Position numbers and translations under genes: made by a program. Below, piece after piece: positions 1 through 6,586 of a stretch of 9,139 bases of DNA (positions are counted from its first letter, which is position 1; the number at the start of each line of letters is the position of its first letter). Where the stretch lies: NCBI GenBank assembly GCA_938016505.1, contig CALLWN010000141.1:1-9139 (forward strand), in the 5' to 3' direction. Origin of the DNA: an uncultured Sphingomonadaceae bacterium (lineage in GTDB: Bacteria > Pseudomonadota > Alphaproteobacteria > Sphingomonadales > Sphingomonadaceae). The notes under the pieces were generated by a model, which did no database searches, had not been told where the DNA came from, and saw nothing but the letters and a program-made list of their open reading frames with translations.

Positions 1-2
1 CC

Positions 3-245
3 GGGGAGGCGCTGTCGCTCGAGGCGGCGCTCGCCGGCTTCACCGTGTGGGCCGCCCGCGCCGGCCTCGCCGACGGGAGGGCAGGGCGGCTCGCGGTCGG
101 CCTCCACGCCGATTTCGTCATTCTCGATTCGGATCCCTTCCGGGTGCCGCTCGACGCGCTGAAGGGGCTCGAGATCCGGGAAACCTGGGTCGGCGGTGCC
201 CGCGTGTTCCAGCGCGGCGGCGCGCCTACGCCGGCGCGGCCGTGA
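3..245 (+). CDS. Amidohydrolase, YtcJ-like, C-terminal fragment (5' end outside window)
   Basis: Only the last 80 or so residues are visible, in the frame that begins at base 3 and ends with TGA at 243-245. The segment has the usual end of a metal-dependent amidohydrolase of the YtcJ/PF07969 type: a helix with SLEAAL, then a GRAGRLAVGLHADFVILDSDP stretch (the 'G-x-L-x-x-G-x-x-ADFV-x-L-D-x-DP' signature of the small beta-sandwich domain), and a final strand with ETWVGGARVFQ. The metal-binding TIM-barrel residues lie outside the window, so the substrate cannot be judged. It converges on the SDR gene, and the two coding ends overlap by 20 bp with no terminator between them. I am fairly sure of the family and have no view on the specific reaction. 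Confidence 0.82.
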   Translation, partial: GEALSLEAALAGFTVWAARAGLADGRAGRLAVGLHADFVILDSDPFRVPLDALKGLEIRETWVGGARVFQRGGAPTPARP

Positions 246-987
246 CCACGGGTGCACCGGCCCGGTCGAGCACGAGGCGCGACAGCCCCTTCGGCAGGCC
301 TGCCTCGAGCCGCTCGACAATCCGTGCAGCCACCACATCGGGCGACTTGAGCGTCGCCTGGTCCTCGCCCGGAAAGGCCTGGCGGCGCATCGCGGTCGCC
401 GTGCCGCCAGGGTCCACCACGAGGATCCTGACACCAAGCGCGGTCATCTCGTCGGCATAGGTCCCGAGCAGCACCTCGAGCGCGGCCTTGGACGCCGCAT
501 AGGGCCCCCAATAGGCCCGACCGCCCGCCGCCACGCTCGAGGTGAGCCCGACAACCGTGCCCCGGGCGCGGCGCAGCAGCGGGTCGAAGGCGCGGATGAG
601 CCTCCACTGCGCAGTCACGTTCAGCCTCATCACCTCCTCGAACTCGCGCGGGGCCACATGGCCCAGCGGCGACAGTGTGCCGAGCATGGCAGCATTGAGG
701 ACGAGCAGGTCGAGCCGGTCCCACCGCGCCGCGACCGCCGCTGCCAGCCGGTCGATATCGTCGAGCTCGCACAGGTCGAGCGGGGCGATGGTCGCGCTGC
801 CCCCGGCGGCATGGATCGCATCCTCGGTTGAAACGAGGCGCTTCTCGTCGCGCCCGGTCAGCAGCAGGTGGTAACCGGCGTCGGCAAGCGCCGAGGCAAG
901 CGCGGCACCGATGCCGCGGCTCGCGCCGGTCACCAGCGCCAGCGGCTTGCCGGCGGCGGACCCAGTCGCGGTGCCCGGCCCGGTCAT
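226..987 (-). CDS. SDR-family NAD(P)-dependent oxidoreductase
   Basis: This is a 253-residue classical short-chain dehydrogenase/reductase, a normal length for the family. The Rossmann glycine motif TGASRGIG is at residues 20-27. LNAA (97-100) stands where NNAG is usual, the structural Asn is in RLNVT (about 123), the catalytic Ser is in LTSSV (150-151), and YAASK (163-167) supplies Tyr163 and Lys167. VDPGGTAT (191-198) is the usual post-catalytic cofactor loop. It is cytosolic, with no signal peptide or membrane segment. The ATG at 987-985 overlaps the purF stop as ATGA. The bases just before it contain no Shine-Dalgarno, which fits translation coupled to purF. The substrate cannot be read from the sequence; being next to purF does not imply a role in purine synthesis. 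The C-terminal codons overlap the convergent amidohydrolase end. Confidence 0.93.
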   Translation of the reverse strand: MTGPGTATGSAAGKPLALVTGASRGIGAALASALADAGYHLLLTGRDEKRLVSTEDAIHAAGGSATIAPLDLCELDDIDRLAAAVAARWDRLDLLVLNAAMLGTLSPLGHVAPREFEEVMRLNVTAQWRLIRAFDPLLRRARGTVVGLTSSVAAGGRAYWGPYAASKAALEVLLGTYADEMTALGVRILVVDPGGTATAMRRQAFPGEDQATLKSPDVVAARIVERLEAGLPKGLSRLVLDRAGAPVVTAAPA

Positions 988-2486
988 TGCGCGGCAAGGA
1001 GCGCCAGCTGCCCAGCCGGCTCCTGCGCCTCCTGGTCGGTCAGCCGGGTCGGGTAGGCGCCAGTGAAACAGGCGTCGCAGTGGCTGGGCGCAGCGTGGTC
1101 GCGGCCCGGCTCGCCGAGGGCGCGGTAAAGCCCGTCGATCGAGAGGAAGGCGAGGCTGTCGGCGCCGATGAACCGCCGCATCGCCTCGAGATCCATCTGG
1201 GCCGCCAGCAGCTTCGACCGGACCGGCGTGTCGACGCCGTAGAAGCAGCTGTGGGTGGTCGGCGGCGAGGCGATACGCAAATGGACCTCGCGCGCGCCGG
1301 CGTCGCGCAACATCTGCACAATCTTGACCGAAGTGGTGCCGCGCACGACCGAATCGTCAATGAGGACGAGACGTCGGCCTGCGATCAGCGCCCGGTTGGC
1401 ATTGTGCTTGAGCTTGACCCCAAGGTGCCGCACTGCATCGCCGGGCTGGATGAAGGTCCGCCCGACATAATGGCTGCGGATGATCCCAAGCTCGAAGGGG
1501 ATGCCCGCAGCCTGGGCATAGCCGATTGCAGCGGGCGTGCCGGAATCGGGCACCGGCACCACCATGTCGGCCTCGACCCCGGCCTCGCGCGCGAGCTCGG
1601 CGCCGATCCGCTTGCGCACCTCATAGATTGACAGCCCGTCCGACTGCGAATCGGGGCGGGAAAAATAGACATGCTCGAAGATGCAGGGCCGCGGGCGCTG
1701 CGGAGGAAACGGGGTCATCGACCGCGTGCCGGCAGCATCGACGATGACGAGCTCGCCGGGCGCCACATCGCGCAGGTAGGTTGCGCCCACCACGTCGAGC
1801 GCGACGGTCTCTGACGCGAAGATGACGGCATCGCCCAGCATCCCGATCACCAGCGGCCGGAAGCCGAGCGGGTCGCGCGTTGCAAGCAGTCCCTCGCGGG
1901 TGAGGCACACCAGCGACCAGGCCCCCTCGAGCGCCTTCAGCGCATCGATGAAGCGGTCAAGAAGCGTCGGCTGCGACGAGGTCGCAATCAGGTGGATGAT
2001 GACTTCGGTGTCGCTGGTCGACTGGAAGATGGCGCCCCGGCGAATGAGCCGGTCCCGGAGCGCCATCGCGTTCGAAAGATTGCCATTGTGCGAGACCGCA
2101 AAGCCGCCCTCCGCAAGCTCGGCGAACAATGGCTGGACGTTGCGCATCGCCGACGCGCCCGTCGTCGCATAGCGGTTGTGGCCGATCGCGACCCGCCCCC
2201 GCAGCCCCTCCATCACGTCGGGCCGGTCGAAGTTTCCGGCCACATGCCCCATGGCGCGATGGGCGTGAAACTCCTCGCCGTCGAAGCTGACGATCCCGGC
2301 GGCCTCCTGGCCGCGGTGCTGGAGCGCGTGGAGCCCGAGCGCCACGGCCGCAGCTGCCTGGTCGAGCCCGAACACGCCGAAGACGCCGCATTCCTCGTGA
2401 AAATGGTCCGCATCCAGCAACGGCAGCAGGCCGGGCCCGCCAACCTGCCCGTCGCCGGAGCGCGCGATGTCCCTTGCCGTATCCAC
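984..2486 (-). CDS. purF: Amidophosphoribosyltransferase (glutamine PRPP amidotransferase)
   Basis: It makes 5-phosphoribosylamine from PRPP and glutamine, the committed step of de novo purine synthesis, in the cytosol. Numbering here is from the GTG at 2486 (500 aa). A propeptide-like leader of about 32 residues precedes EECGVFG, whose Cys33 is the Ntn-hydrolase nucleophile that must be exposed by cleavage. The glutaminase domain continues with GHNRYATTG (about 102-110) and SHNGNL (132-137). The C-terminal phosphoribosyltransferase domain carries the PRPP loop VLIDDSVVRGTT (about 374-385). Cys268, Cys414 and the CDAC pair Cys470/Cys473 match the [4Fe-4S] ligands of the Bacillus-type enzyme. 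An alternative GTG at 2501 (505 aa) is in frame, with a TAG two codons upstream, but the only good Shine-Dalgarno abuts it. Its stop overlaps the SDR start. It is divergent from hisI, and no cvpA precedes it. Confidence 0.96.
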   Translation of the reverse strand: MDTARDIARSGDGQVGGPGLLPLLDADHFHEECGVFGVFGLDQAAAAVALGLHALQHRGQEAAGIVSFDGEEFHAHRAMGHVAGNFDRPDVMEGLRGRVAIGHNRYATTGASAMRNVQPLFAELAEGGFAVSHNGNLSNAMALRDRLIRRGAIFQSTSDTEVIIHLIATSSQPTLLDRFIDALKALEGAWSLVCLTREGLLATRDPLGFRPLVIGMLGDAVIFASETVALDVVGATYLRDVAPGELVIVDAAGTRSMTPFPPQRPRPCIFEHVYFSRPDSQSDGLSIYEVRKRIGAELAREAGVEADMVVPVPDSGTPAAIGYAQAAGIPFELGIIRSHYVGRTFIQPGDAVRHLGVKLKHNANRALIAGRRLVLIDDSVVRGTTSVKIVQMLRDAGAREVHLRIASPPTTHSCFYGVDTPVRSKLLAAQMDLEAMRRFIGADSLAFLSIDGLYRALGEPGRDHAAPSHCDACFTGAYPTRLTDQEAQEPAGQLALLAAQ

Positions 2487-2498
2487 TGTGCCGTCCCG

Positions 2499-2506
2499 CA
2501 CCTCCT
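2499..2506 (-). promoter_or_regulatory. purF ribosome binding site that decides between two GTG starts
   Basis: Read on the minus strand, 2506 to 2499 is AGGAGGTG, a near-perfect anti-16S match. It runs into the GTG at 2501-2499, leaving no spacer, so that codon is unlikely to be used. The next in-frame GTG, at 2486-2484, lies 12-14 bases downstream. That is longer than ideal but workable, so I prefer it. Confidence 0.6.
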
Positions 2507-2565
2507 AGTGGCTTCGGCGCGGCTTGTCGCTAGGCAAAGCGTCATGAATGCGTCAAATGTCATGC
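2507..2565. promoter_or_regulatory. Divergent purF/hisI control region
   Basis: Only about 60-80 bases separate the purF and hisI start codons, so both promoters must lie here and may extend into the 5' codons. On the minus strand a -35-like TTGACG lies at 2556-2551, followed 17-18 bases later by only a poor -10 match (around CTAGCGA, 2533-2527). For hisI a TTGTCG at 2524-2529 is the best -35-like hexamer, with no convincing -10. A 10-bp direct repeat (GTCATGAATG at 2541-2550, GTCATGCATG at 2559-2568, 9 of 10 identical) sits in the same stretch. The location is secure; the individual elements are weak guesses. Confidence 0.35.
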
Positions 2566-2913
2566 ATGGCTGACCCCTTCACGCCCAAGTTCGATGCGTC
2601 TGGCCTGCTGACGGCGGTGGTCACCGATGTCGGGTCCGGCCGGCTGCTGATGGTCGCCCACATGAATGCCGAGGCTCTAGAGAAGACCCGCGCGACCGGC
2701 GCGGCCCATTTCTGGTCGCGCTCGCGCGGCCGCCTCTGGAAGAAGGGCGAGACCTCCGGCCATGTGCTCGACGTGGTCGAGATCCGGGTCGACTGCGACC
2801 AGGATGCACTCTGGCTCATCGCCCGGCCCCGGGGGCCAGCCTGCCACACCGGGGCCACCTCCTGCTTCTTCCGCACGCTGACGCCCGACGGACTCGTCCG
2901 ATCTGAACCTTGA
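2566..2913 (+). CDS. hisI: Phosphoribosyl-AMP cyclohydrolase
   Basis: It opens the purine ring of phosphoribosyl-AMP, the third step of histidine synthesis, as a cytosolic zinc-dependent enzyme. The core is complete: FDASGL and [11 protein letters not shown] near the N-terminus, [18 protein letters not shown] in the middle, then [10 protein letters not shown] and [13 protein letters not shown]. With the ATG at 2566 the protein has 115 residues, and Cys77, Cys93 and Cys100 are the expected metal ligands, with Asp76/Asp78 beside them. It is a stand-alone HisI without a fused HisE, as is usual in alphaproteobacteria. In-frame ATGs also occur at 2548 and 2557. None has a clear Shine-Dalgarno; I chose 2566 because [13 protein letters not shown] looks like a normal HisI beginning. 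It is divergent from purF and monocistronic as far as can be seen. Confidence 0.94.
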   Translation: MADPFTPKFDASGLLTAVVTDVGSGRLLMVAHMNAEALEKTRATGAAHFWSRSRGRLWKKGETSGHVLDVVEIRVDCDQDALWLIARPRGPACHTGATSCFFRTLTPDGLVRSEP

Positions 2914-3015
2914 CCCTGTCCGCGAGCCGAAATCCCTGACCTTTGCTGCCGTTCAACCTTCCGGACGCAGGCGATCACCCCCCTCGCCCCCGTCCTGACG
3001 CAGGGTCATGCGCCC

Positions 3016-3061
3016 GCCGCCCCGTGCGCCCGTTCCTCCTCCAGCGGACGCGCGGGGCGGC
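3016..3061. terminator. 13-bp GC hairpin downstream of hisI, possible terminator without U-tract
   Basis: GCCGCCCCGTGCG (3016-3028) pairs with CGCGCGGGGCGGC (3049-3061). There are 12 Watson-Crick pairs and one G-T (G-U in RNA), around a 20-base loop. It lies about 100 bases after the hisI stop and before the merR promoter region, so it could end or protect the hisI transcript. No T-run follows on either strand, so it is not a classical intrinsic terminator. The pairing is seen directly; the function is inferred. Confidence 0.4.
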
Positions 3062-3086
3062 AAACGTCTGCTCCAGCATCCGCCAG

Positions 3087-3102
3087 TTGACGCGAACGTA
3101 AA
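3087..3102. promoter_or_regulatory. Candidate MerR/LiuR-type operator overlapping a -35-like hexamer
   Basis: TTGACGCGAACGTAAA is an imperfect inverted repeat: arms TTGACG and CGTAAA match at five of six positions around a CGAA centre. It starts 37 bases before the merR ATG, and its left arm is itself a good -35 (TTGACG). LiuR-family MerR regulators are known to bind short palindromes rich in ACGT near their own genes, so this is a natural site for autoregulation and for control of the operon. The dyad is seen directly; the binding is inferred. No good -10 hexamer is visible at either 17 or 19 bases of spacing. Confidence 0.5.
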
Positions 3103-3123
3103 GGTCATGTAGCCGCCTTCGCC

Positions 3124-3498
3124 ATGGAGGCCGAGGGCGAGCGCTACACCATCACCGATCTTGCCCGCGAATTCGCAGTCACCCCCCGCACCATTCGCTT
3201 CTACGAGGCCGAAGGCCTCCTCGCCCCCGAGCGCCGCGGCACCACCCGGCTCTACGGCAAGGCCGACCGCGCCCGTCTCGCCTGGGTGCTTCGCGGCCGC
3301 GCCGTCGGCTTCAGCCTCTCCGACATCCGCGAGCTCCTCGATCTCTACACCCCCGGCTCCGACAATCGCGCCCAGCGCGAGGCTGCGCTCGCCAAGACCG
3401 AGCAGCGCCTCGCCGCGCTCCGCGCCCAGCGCGACGCGATCGACTCGACCGTCACCGAACTGGAACAGTTCGCCGCCACCCTCCGCTCTCGGCTCTGA
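3124..3498 (+). CDS. MerR-family transcriptional regulator, LiuR-like
   Basis: This is a 124-residue MerR protein. The N-terminal winged helix starts with YTITDLAREFAVTPRTIRFY (8-27), followed by EAEGLLAPERRGTTRLY (28-44) as wing and turn. A second DNA-contact helix pair includes LRGRAVGFSLSDIRELLDLY (56-75). A charged, heptad-like helix (about 82-118) forms the dimer coiled coil. There is no cysteine or histidine anywhere, which argues against metal or redox sensing. The LRGRAVGFSL and RRGTTRLY segments resemble LiuR, the regulator of branched-chain amino acid and acyl-CoA catabolism in proteobacteria. The stop is 10 bases before the acyl-CoA dehydrogenase ATG, so it probably leads the operon. 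The ATG at 3124 is the only possible start, because an in-frame TGA at 3088 blocks extension. It has no Shine-Dalgarno. The ligand is unknown. Confidence 0.92.
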   Translation: MEAEGERYTITDLAREFAVTPRTIRFYEAEGLLAPERRGTTRLYGKADRARLAWVLRGRAVGFSLSDIRELLDLYTPGSDNRAQREAALAKTEQRLAALRAQRDAIDSTVTELEQFAATLRSRL

Positions 3499-3508
3499 GG
3501 AGACAGCC

Positions 3509-5293
3509 ATGCCAAGCTACCGCGCCCCGCTTGCCGACACCCGCTTCCTCCTCCGCCACGTCCTCAGTCTCGAACGCTACCGCAACTTGCCCGCCTTCGC
3601 AGACGCCAGCCCCGATCTCGTCGAGACGATCCTCGAGCAAGGCGCGAAGTTCGTCGAAGGCGTGCTCGCACCTCTCAACCAGGTCGGCGACCGCGAGGGC
3701 TGCACCCGCCACCCCGACGGCAGTGTGACCACGCCGGCCGGGTTCCGCGAGGCCTTCGCCGCCTTCCGTGCCGGCGGCTGGGGCACGCTCATGGCCCCGC
3801 CGCAATATGGCGGCCAGGGCCTGCCCCACGTCGTCGGCTCCGCCTTCGAGGAATATCTCTGCTCGGCCAACATGGCCTTCGCCATGTATCCGGGCCTCAC
3901 CCAGGGCGCCGTCTCGGCGCTCCTCGTCGCCGCCTCGGAGGAACAGAAGGCCCTCTACCTGCCCCCCATGGTCGAGGGCCGCTGGACCGGCACCATGAAC
4001 CTGACCGAGCCGCACGCCGGCACCGATCTCGGCCTCATCCGCACCCGCGCCGAGCCGCAGGCCGATGGCAGCTGGAAGGTCTCGGGCACCAAGATCTTCA
4101 TTTCCTCGGGCGAGCATGATCTCGCCGAGAACATCATCCACCTCGTCCTCGCCAAGACCCCGGGCGCGCCCGATTCGGTCAAGGGCATCTCGCTCTTCCT
4201 CGTGCCCAAGTTCCTCGTGAACCCGGATGGGTCGCTCGGACCCCGCAACGCCGTCTCCTGCGGGTCGATCGAGCACAAGATGGGCATCCACGGCAATTCC
4301 ACCTGCGTCATGAACTACGATGGCGCGACGGGCTATCTTGTCGGCGAGGAGACGAAGGGCCTGAAAGCCATGTTCGTCATGATGAACGTGGCCAGGCTCG
4401 GGGTCGGGATGCAGGGCCTCGCCCAGGCCGAGGTCGCCTACCAGAACGCCGCCGCCTATGCCCGCGAGCGGCTCCAGGGCCGCGCGCTCACCGGCGCCAG
4501 AAACCCGGAGGCCAAGGCCGACCCGCTCCTCGTCCACCCAGATGTCCGGCGGATGCTCATGGACGCCCGCGCCTTCACCGAAGGGGCGCGGGCGCTGTGC
4601 CTGTGGGCCGCGCTCCAGGCCGATCTCGCCCGCCACGCCGAAACTCCGGAAGAGCGCGAGGCGGCCGATGACCTTCTTTCGCTGCTCACGCCCGTCATCA
4701 AGGCCTATCTGACCGACAGGGGCTATCACCACGCCACCATGGCCCAGCAGGTCTTCGGCGGCCACGGCTACATCGCCGAGTGGGGCATGGAGCAGTTCGT
4801 CCGCGATGCCCGCATCGCCATGATCTACGAGGGCGCCAATGGCATCCAGGCGCTCGACCTCGTCGGCCGCAAGCTCGCTGCCAATGGCGGCCGGGCACTT
4901 CGCGCCTTCCTCGCCCTTGTCGAGACCGAGATCGAGGAGGCCAAGCGCCACCCGGCGCTCGCCCCGCTCGCCGGCGATCTCGCCGCCGCCAAGGCCGACC
5001 TCGAGGGCGCCACCCTCTGGCTCATGGAAAAGGCCTTCGCCAACCCCGACCATGCCGGCGCTGGCGCGACCGCCTATCTCGAGCTCATGGCGCTCGTCAC
5101 CTTTGGCATGCTCTGGCTCAGGATGCTCGGCGCCGTCGAAACCGCCGAAGGCCTCAACCCCACCTTTCGCGAAGCCAAGCGCCTCGTCGGCCGCCATTTC
5201 TTCGAGCGCCATCTGCCCGATGCGCCTGCGCTTGCCCGCAAGGTGAAGGCGGGCGCCGACACGCTAATGGCGATGCCCGAGGCCGCATTCTGA
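3509..5293 (+). CDS. Acyl-CoA dehydrogenase with C-terminal extension (FadE/DmdC-like subfamily)
   Basis: It is a flavoprotein that oxidises an acyl-CoA to the 2-enoyl-CoA and passes electrons to ETF. At 594 residues it belongs to the long subfamily, larger than the usual 380-400. An N-terminal cap (1-30) precedes the helical domain. The middle beta domain has [19 protein letters not shown] (163-181) and [15 protein letters not shown] (190-204), for FAD and substrate. The C-terminal helical domain has [39 protein letters not shown] (413-451). Glu441 in YEGANGIQ is the expected catalytic base. An extra C-terminal domain (about 465-590) matches the Acyl-CoA_dh_C type. A Shine-Dalgarno GAGGAG (3497-3502) overlaps the merR stop, 6 bases before the ATG at 3509. 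Close relatives are often labelled 3-methylmercaptopropionyl-CoA dehydrogenase (DmdC). With a thiolase and FadJ-like gene next to it, general beta-oxidation is more likely. Confidence 0.93.
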   Translation: MPSYRAPLADTRFLLRHVLSLERYRNLPAFADASPDLVETILEQGAKFVEGVLAPLNQVGDREGCTRHPDGSVTTPAGFREAFAAFRAGGWGTLMAPPQYGGQGLPHVVGSAFEEYLCSANMAFAMYPGLTQGAVSALLVAASEEQKALYLPPMVEGRWTGTMNLTEPHAGTDLGLIRTRAEPQADGSWKVSGTKIFISSGEHDLAENIIHLVLAKTPGAPDSVKGISLFLVPKFLVNPDGSLGPRNAVSCGSIEHKMGIHGNSTCVMNYDGATGYLVGEETKGLKAMFVMMNVARLGVGMQGLAQAEVAYQNAAAYARERLQGRALTGARNPEAKADPLLVHPDVRRMLMDARAFTEGARALCLWAALQADLARHAETPEEREAADDLLSLLTPVIKAYLTDRGYHHATMAQQVFGGHGYIAEWGMEQFVRDARIAMIYEGANGIQALDLVGRKLAANGGRALRAFLALVETEIEEAKRHPALAPLAGDLAAAKADLEGATLWLMEKAFANPDHAGAGATAYLELMALVTFGMLWLRMLGAVETAEGLNPTFREAKRLVGRHFFERHLPDAPALARKVKAGADTLMAMPEAAF

Positions 5294-5308
5294 CAAAGAA
5301 CAGCTTGC

Positions 5309-5334
5309 CCCGCGGCTGGCGCGGGCGCAGCGCC
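5309..5334 (+). other. Intercistronic hairpins between dehydrogenase and thiolase genes
   Basis: CCCGCG (5309-5314) can pair with CGCGGG (5320-5325) around a 5-base loop. An overlapping GGCG/CGCC stem (5324-5327 with 5331-5334) competes with it. They fill the 59-base gap before the thiolase Shine-Dalgarno and have no U-run, so RNA stabilisation or mild attenuation within the operon is more likely than termination. In DNA this GC-rich, chance is also possible. Confidence 0.3.
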
Positions 5335-5352
5335 ACTCTGACGGAGGACCAG

Positions 5353-6564
<1,212 letters not shown>

Positions 6565-6568
6565 ACGC

Positions 6569-6580
6569 TCTCCGGGGAGA
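6569..6580 (+). promoter_or_regulatory. Ribosome binding site in a small hairpin before the fadJ-like gene
   Basis: The Shine-Dalgarno GGGGAG (6574-6579) lies in TCTCCGGGGAGA, where TCTC (6569-6572) can pair with GAGA (6577-6580) around a 4-base loop. The stem is only 4 bp and would be melted easily by ribosomes finishing the thiolase, so any effect would be mild. Confidence 0.3.
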
Positions 6581-6586
6581 CCAGCC

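Larger units (their letters stand above)
2914..3123. other. Intergenic region between hisI and the merR-led operon
   Basis: I see no convincing gene in these 210 bases. The first half is unremarkable apart from a short repeated GACGCAGG (near 2964 and 2997). The second half holds a strong hairpin (3016-3061) and the candidate operator (3087-3102), listed separately. An open frame on the minus strand runs through it into merR, but it has no family resemblance and reads as a composition artefact. Confidence 0.6.

Noticed and set aside
828..1631. 267-codon plus-strand frame opposite purF and the SDR start
   Set aside because: It is antisense to two genes with complete signature motifs and shows only composition-driven sequence.
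2953..3510. 185-codon minus-strand frame covering the hisI-merR gap
   Set aside because: It is mostly antisense to merR, has Gly/Ala/Glu-rich filler, and would run across the hairpin and operator. No homology is recognised.
3452..5212. Long open frame on the minus strand (586 codons) opposite the acyl-CoA dehydrogenase gene
   Set aside because: Its translation is low-complexity, rich in Gly, Ala, Glu and Arg, with no family motif. The opposite strand encodes a complete enzyme with its catalytic residues. GC-rich codon bias removes stops from antisense frames.
3509..5293. Calling the dehydrogenase a DMSP-pathway DmdC
   Set aside because: The architecture is shared with many general acyl-CoA dehydrogenases. 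No dmdA, dmdB or dmdD-like gene is present, and the neighbours complete a beta-oxidation cycle.
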